From NCBI RefSeq assembly GCF_015277855.1, contig NZ_CP063812.1, forward strand, positions 1,054,001 to 1,118,000: DNA of 64,000 nt, given 5' to 3'. The notes beneath the pieces were generated by a model that was given only the letters and a program-made list of their open reading frames with translations, was not told the DNA's origin and did no database searches. Of the stretch, positions 55,106 to 64,000 are shown piece after piece (the first letter of the stretch is position 1; each line of letters starts with the position of its first letter). A program made the position numbers and the translations under genes. Source of the stretch: Microbacterium cremeum. Its GTDB lineage: Bacteria; Actinomycetota; Actinomycetes; Actinomycetales; Microbacteriaceae.

Positions 55106-57267
55106 CGCACCGCCCGTGCACGTCGGCGGCGCTGCACGTTCGCCATGGTCTTGTCCTGCAGGTCGACGAGGATCTTGCCGTCGTCGTCGATGTTGTGGCG
55201 CACCCACTCGCCGTCGGGACCGAGGTGCCACGAGCTCGTGCCGTCGCTCATCGCGAGGTCGAACAGGTCGATCAGCTCCTTGACGTGCGCGGGCGACGAC
55301 ACGCGCACCAGCGCCTCGACCCGCCGGTCGAGGTTGCGGTGCATCATGTCGGCGCTGCCGATGTACACGGTGGGCTCGCCGTCGCCGTGGAACGCGAAGA
55401 TGCGGGAGTGCTCGAGGTAGCGCCCGAGGATCGAGCGGACCGTGATGTTCTCGCTCATGCCCGGCACACCCGGCTTCAGCGAGCAGATGCCGCGCACCCA
55501 CACCTCCACCTTCACACCCGCCTGGCTGGCACGGTACAGCGCGTCGATGATCTGCTCGTCGACCATCGAGTTCACCTTGATGCGCACGCTCGCCGTCTTG
55601 CCGTCCAGGGCGTTGCGGCGCTCCTTCTCGATGAGACGGAGCAGTCCCTTGCGCAGGTGCAGCGGAGCCACGAGCAGGCGCTTGAACTTCTTCTCGATCG
55701 CGTAGCCGCTCAGCTCGTTGAACAGTCGCGTGAGATCCCGGCCGACCTGGTCGTCGGCGGTGAAGAGGCCGAAGTCCTCGTAGATGCGGCTGGTCTTCGG
55801 GTTGTAGTTGCCGGTGCCGACGTGGCTGTAGCTGCGCAGCACGCCGTTCTCCTCGCGGATGACGAGCGCGAGCTTGCAATGGGTCTTGAGGCCGACCAGG
55901 CCGTAGACGACGTGCACGCCGGCCTTCTCGAGCTTGCGCGCCCACACGATGTTGTTCGCCTCGTCGAAGCGGGCCTTGATCTCGACCAGCGCGAGCACCT
56001 GCTTGCCCGCCTCGGCCGCGTCGATCAGCGCCTCGACGATGGGGCTGTCGCCCGACGTGCGGTACAGCGTCTGCTTGATGGCGAGGACGTGCGGATCCTT
56101 CGCGGCCTGCTCGAGGAAGGCCTGCACGCTCGTCGCGAACGACTCGTACGGGTGATGCACGAGGACGTCGCCCTTGCGGATCGACGAGAAGATGTCGGCG
56201 CGCTCGTTGTTGTCGCCGGGCTGGAAGGCGAGCGCCGTCGTCGGCACGTGCGGCTTGTACCGCAGGTCGGGGCGGTTGATGCGCCCGAGGTCGAAGAGGC
56301 CGCGCAGGTCGAGCGGCCCGGGGAGGCGGTAGACCTCCTGCTCGGTGATGTCGAGCTCCTTGAGCAGCAGGTCGAGCGTCAGCTCGTCCATGTCGTCGGT
56401 GATCTCGAGGCGGATCGGCGGACCGAACCGCCGGCGCAGCAGCTCGGCCTCGAGCGCCTGGATGAGATTCTCGGTCTCGTCCTCCTCGATCACGACGTCT
56501 TCGTTGCGGGTGAGGCGGAAGGCGTGGTGGTCGAGCACCTCCATGCCGGGGAAGAGGTCGTCGAGGTGGCTCGAGATGAGGTCCTCGAGCGGCAGGAGCC
56601 GTACGACGCCGTCGATGCGCGGGAGCTCGATGAACCGGGGGAGCATCGGGGGCACCTTCAGGCGCGCGAACTCCTGGCGGCCGGTGCGGGCGTTGCGGAT
56701 GCGGATCGCGAGGTTCAGCGACAGGCCCGAGATGTAGGGGAAGGGGTGCGCCGGGTCGACCGCGAGCGGCATCAGCACCGGGAACACCTGCGACTGGAAG
56801 TAGTCGTACAGTCCCTCGCGCTCGTCTTCGTCGAGGGTGTCGTACGAGACGACCGCGATGCCGGCATCCGCCATCGCGGGCTTGACCAGCCTGGTCCACG
56901 CGTCGGCGTGCCGCACCTGCAGGCGGTGCGCCTCGGCCGAGATGTCGGTGAGCACGTCGGCGGGGGAGCGGCCGACGTTCGTCGGCACGGCCAGGCCCGT
57001 GACGATGCGACGCTTCAGGCCCGCGACCCGCACCATGAAGAACTCGTCGAGGTTGCTCGCGAAGATCGCGAGGAAGTTCGCGCGTTCGAGCACGGGCAGG
57101 CTCGGGTCCTCGGCGAGCTCGAGCACGCGCTGGTTGAACGAGAGCCAGCTCACCTCTCGGTCGAGGTAGCGGTGGTCGGGCAGCTGCGCGTCGAACTCCT
57201 CCGACTGGTCGAAGTCGTCGTCGTCCGCATCGCCCAAGCCGGCGTCGAGCACGTCGGGTTCGATCAT
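55102..57267 (-). CDS. ppk: Polyphosphate kinase
   Basis: 721 residues, the PPK1 type that makes inorganic polyphosphate from ATP. The N-terminal domain begins [20 protein letters not shown], and the catalytic core has [20 protein letters not shown]. The phosphorylated histidine is probably His482 in [16 protein letters not shown], and the second conserved His lies in [11 protein letters not shown]. An acidic N-terminal extension ([15 protein letters not shown]) precedes it. The ATG at 57267 opens the conserved region. The much longer frame upstream is antisense to glnR. Confidence 0.96.
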   Translation of the reverse strand: MIEPDVLDAGLGDADDDDFDQSEEFDAQLPDHRYLDREVSWLSFNQRVLELAEDPSLPVLERANFLAIFASNLDEFFMVRVAGLKRRIVTGLAVPTNVGRSPADVLTDISAEAHRLQVRHADAWTRLVKPAMADAGIAVVSYDTLDEDEREGLYDYFQSQVFPVLMPLAVDPAHPFPYISGLSLNLAIRIRNARTGRQEFARLKVPPMLPRFIELPRIDGVVRLLPLEDLISSHLDDLFPGMEVLDHHAFRLTRNEDVVIEEDETENLIQALEAELLRRRFGPPIRLEITDDMDELTLDLLLKELDITEQEVYRLPGPLDLRGLFDLGRINRPDLRYKPHVPTTALAFQPGDNNERADIFSSIRKGDVLVHHPYESFATSVQAFLEQAAKDPHVLAIKQTLYRTSGDSPIVEALIDAAEAGKQVLALVEIKARFDEANNIVWARKLEKAGVHVVYGLVGLKTHCKLALVIREENGVLRSYSHVGTGNYNPKTSRIYEDFGLFTADDQVGRDLTRLFNELSGYAIEKKFKRLLVAPLHLRKGLLRLIEKERRNALDGKTASVRIKVNSMVDEQIIDALYRASQAGVKVEVWVRGICSLKPGVPGMSENITVRSILGRYLEHSRIFAFHGDGEPTVYIGSADMMHRNLDRRVEALVRVSSPAHVKELIDLFDLAMSDGTSSWHLGPDGEWVRHNIDDDGKILVDLQDKTMANVQRRRRARAVR

Positions 57268-57288
57268 CCCCTCATCATTGCAGGGTCG

Positions 57289-57306
57289 TATGACCAGGGT
57301 GTGAAC
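57289..57306 (-). promoter_or_regulatory. Degenerate PHO-box-like repeat upstream of ppk
   Basis: On the minus strand GTTCACA (57306-57300) and GGTCATA (57295-57289) have an 11-bp period. AATGAT at 57279-57274 ends 6 nt before ATG 57267 and could be the -10. The second half-site is weak. Confidence 0.45.
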
Positions 57307-57320
57307 ACCGTGGATGATGA

Positions 57321-57344
57321 CGGATGCCGACCCTGCGGCATCCG
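57321..57344 (-). terminator. Hairpin behind glnR
   Basis: CGGATGCCG and CGGCATCCG form a 9-bp stem with a 6-nt loop, 7 bp from the glnR stop. There is no T-run. Confidence 0.6.
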
Positions 57345-57350
57345 CGGGCC

Positions 57351-58049
57351 TCAGGCGTCGCTGCGCTCGCGGGGCGCGGGGATCTGGTCGTCCTCGTAGA
57401 CGTTGAAGCGGTAGCCGACGTTGCGCACCGTTCCGATGAGCTGCTCGAGATCGCCGAGCTTCGCGCGGAGGCGCCGCACGTGCACGTCCACGGTGCGCGT
57501 GCCGCCGAAGTAGTCGTAGCCCCACACCTCGCTCAGCAGCTGCTCGCGCGTGAACACCCGGGACGGGTGCGTGGCGAAGAAGTGGAGGAGCTGGAACTCC
57601 TTGTACGTCAGGTCGAGCGGCTTGCCGTGCACTTTCGCCGAGTACGAGGACTCGTCGATCGTGATGCCGGACGTCTGGATGCGCGTCGAGACCTGCTCGG
57701 TGGTCTGCCGCCCGATCGCGAGCCTGATGCGGGCATCGACCTCGGCCGGGCCCGCCGTCATGAGGATGACGTCGTCGACGCCCCAGTCGGTCGAGACCGC
57801 GGTGAGCCCGCCCTCGGTCACGATCAGCAGCAGCGGCGCGTCGAGACCGGTCGTGTTCAGGATCTTGCACAGCGACTTCGCGCCCACGAGGTCCACGCGC
57901 GCGTCCACGAAGATGACGTCGGCGCTGGGCGCGTTCACCAGCTGCGCGGGCTCCGCCGGGATCTGGCGCACGCGGTGGCTCAGGAGTTCGAGCGAAGGCA
58001 GAACGGGGCCGCCTCCGTGCGTGGAGCTCAGAACCAGGAGCTGTGCCAA
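57351..58049 (-). CDS. glnR: GlnR-type orphan response regulator
   Basis: 232 residues. The receiver domain has atypical features ([19 protein letters not shown]-like [32 protein letters not shown]), as in actinobacterial GlnR, the global nitrogen regulator. The C-terminal winged helix has [20 protein letters not shown] and [20 protein letters not shown]. No sensor kinase gene is adjacent, as expected for GlnR. The start appears to be TTG at 58049 with GGAAGG upstream. A -10 TACACT is at 58095-58090. The position beside ppk and pst may link nitrogen and phosphate control. Confidence 0.88.
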   Translation of the reverse strand: MAQLLVLSSTHGGGPVLPSLELLSHRVRQIPAEPAQLVNAPSADVIFVDARVDLVGAKSLCKILNTTGLDAPLLLIVTEGGLTAVSTDWGVDDVILMTAGPAEVDARIRLAIGRQTTEQVSTRIQTSGITIDESSYSAKVHGKPLDLTYKEFQLLHFFATHPSRVFTREQLLSEVWGYDYFGGTRTVDVHVRRLRAKLGDLEQLIGTVRNVGYRFNVYEDDQIPAPRERSDA

Positions 58050-58216
58050 TGCGTCGCCTTCCGGGCGCGTGGGCGCGCGCCGTGCACCCAGTGTAGGGCG
58101 TGCGCGGTGCTCGCTCGGCTCGTGCGACGACTCCGGGGGCGCCTCGCGGGCGCGTGGCGGGGCGACGGCGGGTCGCCGGCGATGCGGCCGGCGCCGATCT
58201 GCGGGATGATAGCGAC

Positions 58217-58507
58217 GTGGCCGTGCCAGAACTCGCCCCCCGCCGCACCTTCGGCGGCATCGTCGCCGTATGGGTCGTCGCCGCGGTCCTCGCTGTCGTC
58301 ATCGGCGTCCTCGCGACGCAGGAGTGGCGGGCCGCGTGGCTGGGCGTCGGGCTCGGCGGCTGCCTGATCCTGGCCTTCGCGGTGCAGTTGTGGTCGGGAC
58401 GGTCGCAGGGGTTCACCGAGCGCGTCGCGGCGAGCATCTTCGGCGCCGTCCTCGTGATGGGCGTCATCAGCCTGGGATTCGGGCTGGCCGCCGTCGTTCC
58501 CGGTTAG
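58217..58507 (+). CDS. Small membrane protein, three helices
   Basis: 96 residues. Helices are near 12-31, 41-57 and 71-92. No family motif is recognised. The GTG at 58217 lies 6 nt behind GATGAT, a weak leaderless -10. The next, even smaller gene starts 9 bp behind its stop. Confidence 0.65.
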   Translation: MAVPELAPRRTFGGIVAVWVVAAVLAVVIGVLATQEWRAAWLGVGLGGCLILAFAVQLWSGRSQGFTERVAASIFGAVLVMGVISLGFGLAAVVPG

Positions 58508-58516
58508 ACTTCCCCC
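58505..58516 (+). promoter_or_regulatory. -10 box of the 37-residue gene, overlapping the upstream stop
   Basis: TAGACT at 58505-58510 ends 6 nt before ATG 58517; its TAG is the preceding stop codon. Confidence 0.55.
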
Positions 58517-58630
58517 ATGGATCTTGTCGCGCTCGAACTGTTCTTCGTGGGCCTTCTGGGTCTGGCCATGCTCGCGATCGTCTTCGTGTCCGCGGTCGTC
58601 CTGAAGAACCTCTACCGCGGCCAGCGCTGA
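58517..58630 (+). CDS. 37-residue single-helix membrane protein
   Basis: The ATG at 58517 opens a frame of 37 codons: MDLVALELFFVGLLG, then LAMLAIVFVSAVVLKNLYRG and QR. One hydrophobic helix of about 25 residues is followed by a short basic end. The leaderless -10, fitting codon use and placement between two genes with 9-10 bp gaps support expression. The function is unknown. Such small helices often bind a larger membrane complex. Confidence 0.65.
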   Translation: MDLVALELFFVGLLGLAMLAIVFVSAVVLKNLYRGQR

Positions 58631-58640
58631 TCGGCGCCTC

Positions 58641-59237
58641 GTGATCGAGCTGCCGACCGACCTCCCTGCGGAGCTGGTGCCGTTGTCATGGCTCGTGGGC
58701 GTGTGGGAGGGCACCGGAGTCATCGACTACGGCGAGCACGCGTTCTCGGGCGAGTTCACCCACCGCGTGAGCTTCAGCCACGACGGCGGCGACTACCTGA
58801 ACTACTCCGCCGAAGCCTGGCTCCACGGCGAGGACGGCGCCCGCACGCGCCTGGTCGCCGAACTCGGCTACTGGCGCATCGCGCGCACCGCGACCGATGC
58901 CGACCCCGGTCCCGGACTGCTGCCGCCCACCGCCGATCCCGTCACCCGGACCGCCGACGACATCGAGCGGCTGCGCAACGCCGAGGGCGGCTTCGACATC
59001 GAGGTCGCGCTCGTGCACGCCGACGGGGTCTCGGAGCTGTACCTCGGCCAGATCCGCGGCCCTCGCATCGACATCGCGACCGACGCCGTCGTGCGCCCGG
59101 CCGGCACCAAGGCGTACGCGGCCGCCACGCGCATGTACGGCCTCGTCGACGCGCACCTGCTGTGGGCGTGGGATGTCGCGGCGCTGGGCTTCGAGCTCGG
59201 CTCGCACGCGTCGGCGCGCCTCGCGCGGGTGGACTGA
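58641..59237 (+). CDS. FABP-like / nitrobindin family protein
   Basis: 198 residues. SWLVGVWEGTGVIDY carries the GxWxGxG motif of the DUF1794/nitrobindin-type lipocalin fold. A 10-stranded barrel would include FTHRVSFSHDGGDYLNYSAE and EVALVHADGVSELYLGQI. Heme and NO chemistry is known for some members, but the heme-ligand His near the C-terminus is not obvious here. GTG 58641 is the start. The stop shares one base with the ygfZ start. Confidence 0.82.
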   Translation: MIELPTDLPAELVPLSWLVGVWEGTGVIDYGEHAFSGEFTHRVSFSHDGGDYLNYSAEAWLHGEDGARTRLVAELGYWRIARTATDADPGPGLLPPTADPVTRTADDIERLRNAEGGFDIEVALVHADGVSELYLGQIRGPRIDIATDAVVRPAGTKAYAAATRMYGLVDAHLLWAWDVAALGFELGSHASARLARVD

Positions 59238-60343
59238 TGGCGAACGCTTTCGCGCACCTGCCCGGCGCCGTCGTGGACGACACCGGGCTGCGTCACGTCG
59301 GCAATCCGCTCATCGAGCAGCGGCGCCTCCACGACGGCGATGCCGTCGCACCGCTCGGCGACCGCGCGGTGATCGCGGTCCCGGGCGAGGACCGCCTGTC
59401 GTGGCTGGACTCGCTCTCGTCGCAGGCGCTCACGCGACTCGAGCCCGGCGTGGGCACCGAGCTGCTCGTGCTCGACCCGCGCGGACACGTCGAGCATGCG
59501 GCATCCGTCGTCGACGACGGCGAGACCACGTGGCTCATCGCCGACCGGGACGACGCCCCGCGGCTGCTGGAGTGGCTGCGCAAGATGCGGTTCCGCCTGC
59601 GGGTCGACCCCCGCGCGGCCGACGAGGACTTCGCCGTGATCGGCGGGACCCCGGCCGCCCTCGAGCGGGTCGCCGCCGCCGCTCCGGCCGGCGTGCCGCT
59701 GGTGTGGAACGACCCGTGGCCGCAGCCGGGCGCCGGCGGGTACGCGTACGCCGTCGTCGACCCGCATCCGGGTGCGGAGCGCGTCTGGGCCGAGGCGATC
59801 GTCACGCGCGACGAGGAGCGGCGGATCGCGGAGGCCGCGGCGACGGGCGAGATCGAGATCGCAGGCCTCGCGGCCGTCGACGCGCTGCGTGTCGCGGCGT
59901 GGCGTCCCCGCTGGTCCGCCGATGTCGACGAGCGCGCGCTGCCGCACGAACTGGACTGGCTCCGCACCGCGGTGCATCTCGACAAGGGCTGCTACCGCGG
60001 CCAGGAGACCGTGGCGAAGGTCCACAACCTCGGTCACCCGCCCCGGCGCCTGGTCGCCCTGCAGCTCGACGGCAGCGGCAGCGTGCTGCCCGAGCGCGGA
60101 GCAGCGGTGCGGATCGGCGACGATGCAGTCGGCACCGTGACCTCGGCGGCGCTGCACTACGAAGAGGGCCCGATCGCACTCGCCGTCGTGCGCAGGACGA
60201 CGCCCGTCGATGCGAGTATGACCGTCGACACTCCGGACGGCCCGGTCGCGGCGGCGCAGGAGGTCGTGGTGCCGCCCGACGCCGGCGCCACCGCCGGCGT
60301 CCCCCGGATCACGCGGCTGTCGCGCCGCGCCTCTGCACAGTAG
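59237..60343 (+). CDS. ygfZ: YgfZ/GcvT-domain folate-binding protein
   Basis: 368 residues. The KGCYRGQE signature is present as LDKGCYRGQETVAKVHNLGH, the mark of YgfZ/CAF17 proteins that use tetrahydrofolate in repair and assembly of certain Fe-S enzymes. The N-terminal RLSWLDSLSSQALTRLEPG fits the GcvT-like barrel. It overlaps the preceding gene (TGATG) and is followed by a FUSC gene 6 bp downstream. Confidence 0.92.
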   Translation: MANAFAHLPGAVVDDTGLRHVGNPLIEQRRLHDGDAVAPLGDRAVIAVPGEDRLSWLDSLSSQALTRLEPGVGTELLVLDPRGHVEHAASVVDDGETTWLIADRDDAPRLLEWLRKMRFRLRVDPRAADEDFAVIGGTPAALERVAAAAPAGVPLVWNDPWPQPGAGGYAYAVVDPHPGAERVWAEAIVTRDEERRIAEAAATGEIEIAGLAAVDALRVAAWRPRWSADVDERALPHELDWLRTAVHLDKGCYRGQETVAKVHNLGHPPRRLVALQLDGSGSVLPERGAAVRIGDDAVGTVTSAALHYEEGPIALAVVRRTTPVDASMTVDTPDGPVAAAQEVVVPPDAGATAGVPRITRLSRRASAQ

Positions 60344-60349
60344 GCGTTC

Positions 60350-61462
60350 GTGAGCGGCGACGCCGAGTCGACCCCCCTCACCCGGCCCGTGCCGACCGGG
60401 TGGCGCGCCCGCGTCGACCTGCGGCCCAACGTCTGGAGGGTCCGCGACTCGGCGATCGCGATCGCGCAGATCACGGTGGCCGCCACCGCCGCGTGGGCGT
60501 TCTGCCTGTACGTGCTGGGGCATCCTGCACCCCTTCTGGCGGCGACGGTCACCATCACCAGTCTCGGGCTGGTGCGCGACGCGCGTCCCCGCCGGGTGCT
60601 CGAGACCGTCGTGGGCATGCTCGTCGGGATCCTCGTCGCGGACGCCTTCGTGCTCGTCGTGGGTCCCGGGTGGTGGCAGCTCGCGCTCGCGCTCGGGGCG
60701 ACCCTGCTCGTCGCGCGGTTCCTCTCTCCGTACCCGCCTTTCGCGATCATGGCCGCCGTGCAGGCGGTCATCGTCATGTCGCTGCCGGCGGCCGAGCCCT
60801 TCGCGCGCTTGATCGACGGCGCTGTGGGCGGTGTCGCCGCGCTCGTGGCGACGGCGTTGATCCCGCGCAATCCGCGGCGTGAAGAGGTGCGCGACGGCCG
60901 CGCGGTCTTCTCCGCGGCCGACGATGCGGCCCGCACCATCGTGCAGGCGCTGCGCCGCGGCGACGCGTTGCGCGCGGCGAGGGCGCTCGAGAAGGCCCGC
61001 GCGATCGCGGTCCACGTCGACAACTGGCGCGCGTCGCTGGATTCCAGTCTGGCGGTGGCCGGGTTCTCGCCGTGGCTGCGTCCGCAGCGTGCCGAGCTGC
61101 GGCGCCATCGTGCGGTGCTCGAGGCGATGGATCTCGCCACCCGCAACCTGCGCGTGGTCGCGCGACGCGCGGTGTACCTGTGCGACGACGGGGAGCGCCG
61201 ACCGGTGCTGGCCGACCTGGTCGCGGAGCTCATGCGTGCAGCGAGACTCGTGGACGAGAGTCTCGACGACATCGCCCTGCAGCCGGCGGCGCGCGAGGCG
61301 GTGCGCGCCGTCGCCGTGCGGCTCGATCCGGTCGCGATCCTTCCGCACGGCTCGGTGAGCGAGCAGAACCTGATCACGGCGCTGCGTCCGCTCGCCGTGG
61401 ACCTCCTCACCGCGACGGGCATGCCGTCGGCCGAAGCACGAGCCGTCGTGCCGCGGGTGTGA
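60350..61462 (+). CDS. FUSC-family (aromatic acid exporter-like) membrane protein
   Basis: 370 residues. Four to six N-terminal helices (about residues 36-165) include ALALGATLLVARFLSPYPPFA and IDGAVGGVAALVATALIPRN, with the FUSC-type PxxALIPRNP end. A long cytoplasmic helical domain covers the rest. It resembles actinobacterial FUSC proteins. The substrate is unknown. The GTG at 60350 is near the ygfZ stop and no SD is evident. Confidence 0.8.
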   Translation: MSGDAESTPLTRPVPTGWRARVDLRPNVWRVRDSAIAIAQITVAATAAWAFCLYVLGHPAPLLAATVTITSLGLVRDARPRRVLETVVGMLVGILVADAFVLVVGPGWWQLALALGATLLVARFLSPYPPFAIMAAVQAVIVMSLPAAEPFARLIDGAVGGVAALVATALIPRNPRREEVRDGRAVFSAADDAARTIVQALRRGDALRAARALEKARAIAVHVDNWRASLDSSLAVAGFSPWLRPQRAELRRHRAVLEAMDLATRNLRVVARRAVYLCDDGERRPVLADLVAELMRAARLVDESLDDIALQPAAREAVRAVAVRLDPVAILPHGSVSEQNLITALRPLAVDLLTATGMPSAEARAVVPRV

Positions 61463-61465
61463 CGC

Positions 61466-62302
61466 TCACGCGGGGCGGACGGCCTCCCACGGCAGCGTCA
61501 GCTCGCCCAGCCGCCATCGCGAGCGCTCCTGCAGCGGCCATCCGGCTGCTGCGAGGGCGGCCAGCGTCGTGCGCCAGCGGTGCCTCGCGCCGAACGGCGA
61601 CACCGCGGCGGTGCGATCCCACTCCGCGTCCAGCGCGCTGAACAGGCGATGCACCCGCTCGCCGGGCACGTTCCGGTGGATGAGGGCCTTCGGCAGCCGC
61701 TCCGCGGCGATCGACGGATGCTGCAGCCCGGCGACGCGGAGCGAGATCGTGAGCGTGCGCGGGACGGCGTCGTCGCCGACGGCCACCCACGTGGCGATGC
61801 GGCCGATCTCGTCACAGGTGCCCTCCACGAGGAGCCCTCCCGGTGCGAGCCGCGCGGCCATGGACTCCCAGGCGCGCGTCACCTCGGTCTCGTCGTACTG
61901 ACGCAGCACGTTCATCGCGCGGATGACGGCGGGGCGGCGACCACCGGGGACGGGCACCTCGAACCCGCCGCGCGCGAACGACACGCGCGAGTCGGCGGCG
62001 AACCCGGTGTCGCCCGCGCGCACCTGCTCCAGCTGCGCACGGGCGCGCGCGACGCGCGCCGGGTCGATCTCGAGGCCGAGCACCTCGACGTCGGGGCGGA
62101 CGCTCACGAGGCGCGCATACTGCTCGAACGCCGTCACACCGCTGGCTCCGTAGCCGAGGTCGACAACGAGCGGATCGGCCGCCCGCCGCAGCACCGGGTG
62201 GCGGGCGATCCACCTGTCCACGCGCCGCAGCCGGTTCGTGCCGGTCGTCCCGCGGGTGGTCTGGCCGACCACCCGTCCGGGGACGGAGCGCGCAGGAGCC
62301 AT
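61466..62302 (-). CDS. SAM-dependent methyltransferase-like protein
   Basis: 278 residues. [11 protein letters not shown] is the SAM-binding motif I, and LEIDPARV motif [18 protein letters not shown] and [17 protein letters not shown] lie at motif IV/V positions. The last 90 residues contain a conserved actinobacterial region ending LPWEAVRP. The substrate is unknown. ATG 62302 is the start; it lies 55 bp from gpmA, divergently. Confidence 0.8.
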   Translation of the reverse strand: MAPARSVPGRVVGQTTRGTTGTNRLRRVDRWIARHPVLRRAADPLVVDLGYGASGVTAFEQYARLVSVRPDVEVLGLEIDPARVARARAQLEQVRAGDTGFAADSRVSFARGGFEVPVPGGRRPAVIRAMNVLRQYDETEVTRAWESMAARLAPGGLLVEGTCDEIGRIATWVAVGDDAVPRTLTISLRVAGLQHPSIAAERLPKALIHRNVPGERVHRLFSALDAEWDRTAAVSPFGARHRWRTTLAALAAAGWPLQERSRWRLGELTLPWEAVRPA

Positions 62303-62344
62303 GCCCCTATCGTCGCATCCGAAAAGGCGGCATCCCTGCGCCGA

Positions 62345-62357
62345 TATCATGGGGCGC
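62345..62357 (+). promoter_or_regulatory. -10 box and leaderless start of gpmA
   Basis: TATCAT at 62345-62350 ends 7 nt before ATG 62358. It favours this ATG over the in-frame ATG 9 bp upstream, which overlaps the -10. Confidence 0.6.
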
Positions 62358-63107
62358 ATGACCGCGCCCTATACGCTCATCCTCCTCCGCCACGGCCAGA
62401 GCGAGTGGAACAAGACCAACCAGTTCACCGGCTGGGTCGATGTCCGGCTCACCGACCAGGGCAAGGCCGAGGCCCAGCGCGGCGGCGAGCTGCTCGCCGA
62501 GTCCGGCATCCTGCCCGACGTGCTCCACACGTCCGTGCTGAGCCGCGCCATCCAGACCGCCGACATCGCCCTCGACGCGGCCGATCGGCTCTGGATCCCG
62601 GTCAAGCGCTCGTGGCGGCTGAACGAGCGCCACTACGGAGCCCTGCAGGGCAAGGACAAGGCGCAGACCCTCGAGGAGTTCGGCAACGAGCAGTTCATGC
62701 TGTGGCGCCGGTCGTTCGACGTGCCGCCGCCGCCGCTTCCGGCCGACGACCAGTACAGCCAGGTGGGCGACCCCCGCTACGTCGGAATCGACGGCGAGGT
62801 TCCCGACACCGAGTCGCTCAAGATCGTGATCGACCGCATGCTGCCGTACTGGCACAGCGACATCGTGCCCGACCTCAAGGCCGGAAAGACGGTCCTCGTC
62901 ACCGCCCACGGCAACTCGCTGCGCGGCCTCGTGAAGCACCTCGACGGCATCAGCGACGCCGACATCGCGGAGCTCAACATCCCCACGGGCATCCCGCTGG
63001 TGTACCGCCTCGACGAGAACCTCCAGCCGTTGGGCGCGGGGGAGTACCTCGACCCCGAGGCCGCCGCCGCCGGCGCCGCGGCCGTCGCCAATCAGGGCAA
63101 GGCCTGA
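62358..63107 (+). CDS. gpmA: 2,3-bisphosphoglycerate-dependent phosphoglycerate mutase
   Basis: 249 residues, interconverting 3- and 2-phosphoglycerate in glycolysis. The phospho-histidine is His12 in [29 protein letters not shown], the ERHYG motif, and the second His in [11 protein letters not shown] complete the site. The length is normal for dPGM. It precedes phoU convergently, with dispersed repeats between. Confidence 0.96.
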   Translation: MTAPYTLILLRHGQSEWNKTNQFTGWVDVRLTDQGKAEAQRGGELLAESGILPDVLHTSVLSRAIQTADIALDAADRLWIPVKRSWRLNERHYGALQGKDKAQTLEEFGNEQFMLWRRSFDVPPPPLPADDQYSQVGDPRYVGIDGEVPDTESLKIVIDRMLPYWHSDIVPDLKAGKTVLVTAHGNSLRGLVKHLDGISDADIAELNIPTGIPLVYRLDENLQPLGAGEYLDPEAAAAGAAAVANQGKA

Positions 63108-63120
63108 CACCGCTCGCCGC

Positions 63121-63238
63121 CGTTTCGTCTCGCCTCGCTCGCTCAACGACCGGGGGCGCCGTTTCGTCTCGCTTCGCTCGCTCAACGACCGGGGGCCCCG
63201 GTCGTTGAGCGAGGGAGCGTAGCGACCGAGACGAAACG
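63121..63238. repeat. Cluster of dispersed CGTTTCGTCTCG-family repeats
   Basis: Two forward copies (63121-63156 and 63160-63194) and one inverted copy (63198-63238, CGGTCGTTGAGCGAGGGAGC then GAGACGAAACG) form a large potential hairpin. It lies between the convergent gpmA and phoU genes. Confidence 0.88.
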
Positions 63239-63306
63239 CCGCGAGCCGACGTACGACGTCGTCCGCAGCGTTTCGCCGGCTCGGTGACCGGAACGGCCGG
63301 TGCCGC

Positions 63307-63987
63307 TTACTCCGGCGTCGTAACGATCGGGATCGCGTCGGTCGCGGCCGTCCACTCGCCCGTCGAGAGGTAGAGCACCTTCTTGGCGACCGAGACCGCG
63401 TGGTCGGCGAACCGCTCGTGGTACCGGCTGGCCAGCGTCGCGTCGACCGTCGCTGCGGCCTCGCCCTGCCAGCTGTCGCTGAGCACCTTCTCGAACACCG
63501 ACAGGTGCAGCTCGTCGAGCTTGTCGTCGGCGTTGCGGATCGGGTCGATGAAAGCCAGATCCTGCGTGCGCAGCAACTCGGCGAGCTGGCGCGCGGCCTC
63601 GACGTCGAGCTGCCCCATCTTCAGGAACGTCGACTTCAGGCCCTTCGGGATCGCCCGCTCGGGGAAGCGCATGCGCGTGAGCTGCGCGATGTGCTCGGCG
63701 ATGTCGCCCATGCGCTCGAGCGACGCGCTCATGCGCAGCGCGCTCACGACGATGCGCAGGTCGCGGGCGACCGGCTGCTGCCGCGCGAGGATCTCGATCG
63801 CCAACTCGTCCAGTGCGACGGCCTTCTCGTCGATGACGGCGTCGGCCTCGATGACCTCCTCCGCCAGTGCCACGTCGCTGGTGCCGAACGCTCGTGTCGC
63901 CTTGTCGATGGCGATGGTGACGAGCTCGGCGATCTCGACGAGACGGCCCTGCACGTCCTCGAGAGACTGGTGGAAGACTTCGCGCAT
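63307..63987 (-). CDS. phoU: Phosphate signalling protein PhoU
   Basis: 226 residues in two PhoU three-helix bundles, opening MREVFHQSLEDVQGRLVEIA. VARDLRIVVSALRMSASLER and RYHERFADHAVSVAKKVLYL are the two conserved PhoU stretches. It couples the Pst transporter to control of the Pho two-component system. The ATG at 63987 is three codons inside the open frame and has AAAGGTG upstream. Its promoter lies beyond the window. phoR/phoP genes would be expected nearby but are not in view. Confidence 0.94.
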   Translation of the reverse strand: MREVFHQSLEDVQGRLVEIAELVTIAIDKATRAFGTSDVALAEEVIEADAVIDEKAVALDELAIEILARQQPVARDLRIVVSALRMSASLERMGDIAEHIAQLTRMRFPERAIPKGLKSTFLKMGQLDVEAARQLAELLRTQDLAFIDPIRNADDKLDELHLSVFEKVLSDSWQGEAAATVDATLASRYHERFADHAVSVAKKVLYLSTGEWTAATDAIPIVTTPE

Positions 63988-64000
63988 AGAACGCACCTTT

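Noticed and set aside
57268..58467. Upstream extension of ppk on the minus strand
   Set aside because: It runs through the glnR gene in another frame; the conserved PPK N-terminus begins at 57267.

Overview
The window looks like a chromosomal segment of a high-GC actinobacterium, most likely a Microbacteriaceae member close to Microbacterium. The basis is about 70% GC with strongly GC-biased third positions, a compact Tad pilus locus next to a 6C RNA, malate:quinone oxidoreductase, a GlnR-type orphan regulator, a MutT1-ppk pair, LAxTG-type surface anchoring, and many start codons lying 6-7 nt behind a TANNNT box (leaderless transcription). I see no prophage, insertion sequence, plasmid gene or CRISPR array. 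Most of it is core genome.

Layout. 1-3943: acetate kinase (5' end cut by the window), a beta-phosphoglucomutase-like HAD phosphatase and a GH65 disaccharide phosphorylase. 4067-7893: dnaX, recR and an EamA transporter. 7894-8810: a non-coding block of nested repeats (19-bp monomers inside 216/234-bp units). 8811-16119: lysC (with an internal beta-subunit start), asd, mqo, a T4 endonuclease V-type glycosylase, a DUF2207 membrane protein and tdk. 16126-19172: a DUF1295 membrane protein, then an lldR-lldD lactate unit with two operators. 19239-26740: HAD phosphatase, tRNA-Pro, a predicted wall-anchored thioester-domain protein, metallophosphoesterase, PASTA penicillin-binding protein, DUF4177 and RidA.

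26938-39201: acs, a 6C small RNA, the Tad pilus genes, topA-tmk, a 320-bp repeat/palindrome region, holB, a secreted tripeptidyl-aminopeptidase-like lipoprotein and tRNA-Thr. 39260-49903: an EamA and an MMPL transporter (divergent), pncA, an acetyltransferase, tRNA-Lys, a Ser/Thr kinase with a Gly/Asn-rich tail, an unusual sigma-region-2/RskA fusion, AraC+VOC, a conserved hypothetical and a class IV aminotransferase. 49920-63987: a phosphate and nitrogen block (pstSCAB, mutT1, ppk, glnR, later phoU) with PHO-box-like direct repeats upstream of pstS and ppk. A run of small envelope genes, ygfZ, a FUSC protein, a methyltransferase and gpmA are interspersed.

How the parts work together. pstSCAB, phoU and ppk handle phosphate uptake, its control and polyphosphate storage. 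ackA and acs handle acetate, lldD oxidises lactate to pyruvate, and mqo feeds malate electrons to quinone. GH65 plus the HAD mutase convert a disaccharide through beta-glucose-1-phosphate to glucose-6-phosphate. dnaX, holB, recR and topA are replication and repair genes.

The least expected items are the sigma/RskA fusion, the nested repeat block at 7.9-8.6 kb, a 29-bp perfect inverted repeat at 36.1 kb, the 6C RNA, a strongly over-represented GGATGCC/GGCATCC heptamer, and dispersed intergenic repeats that have entered coding sequence.
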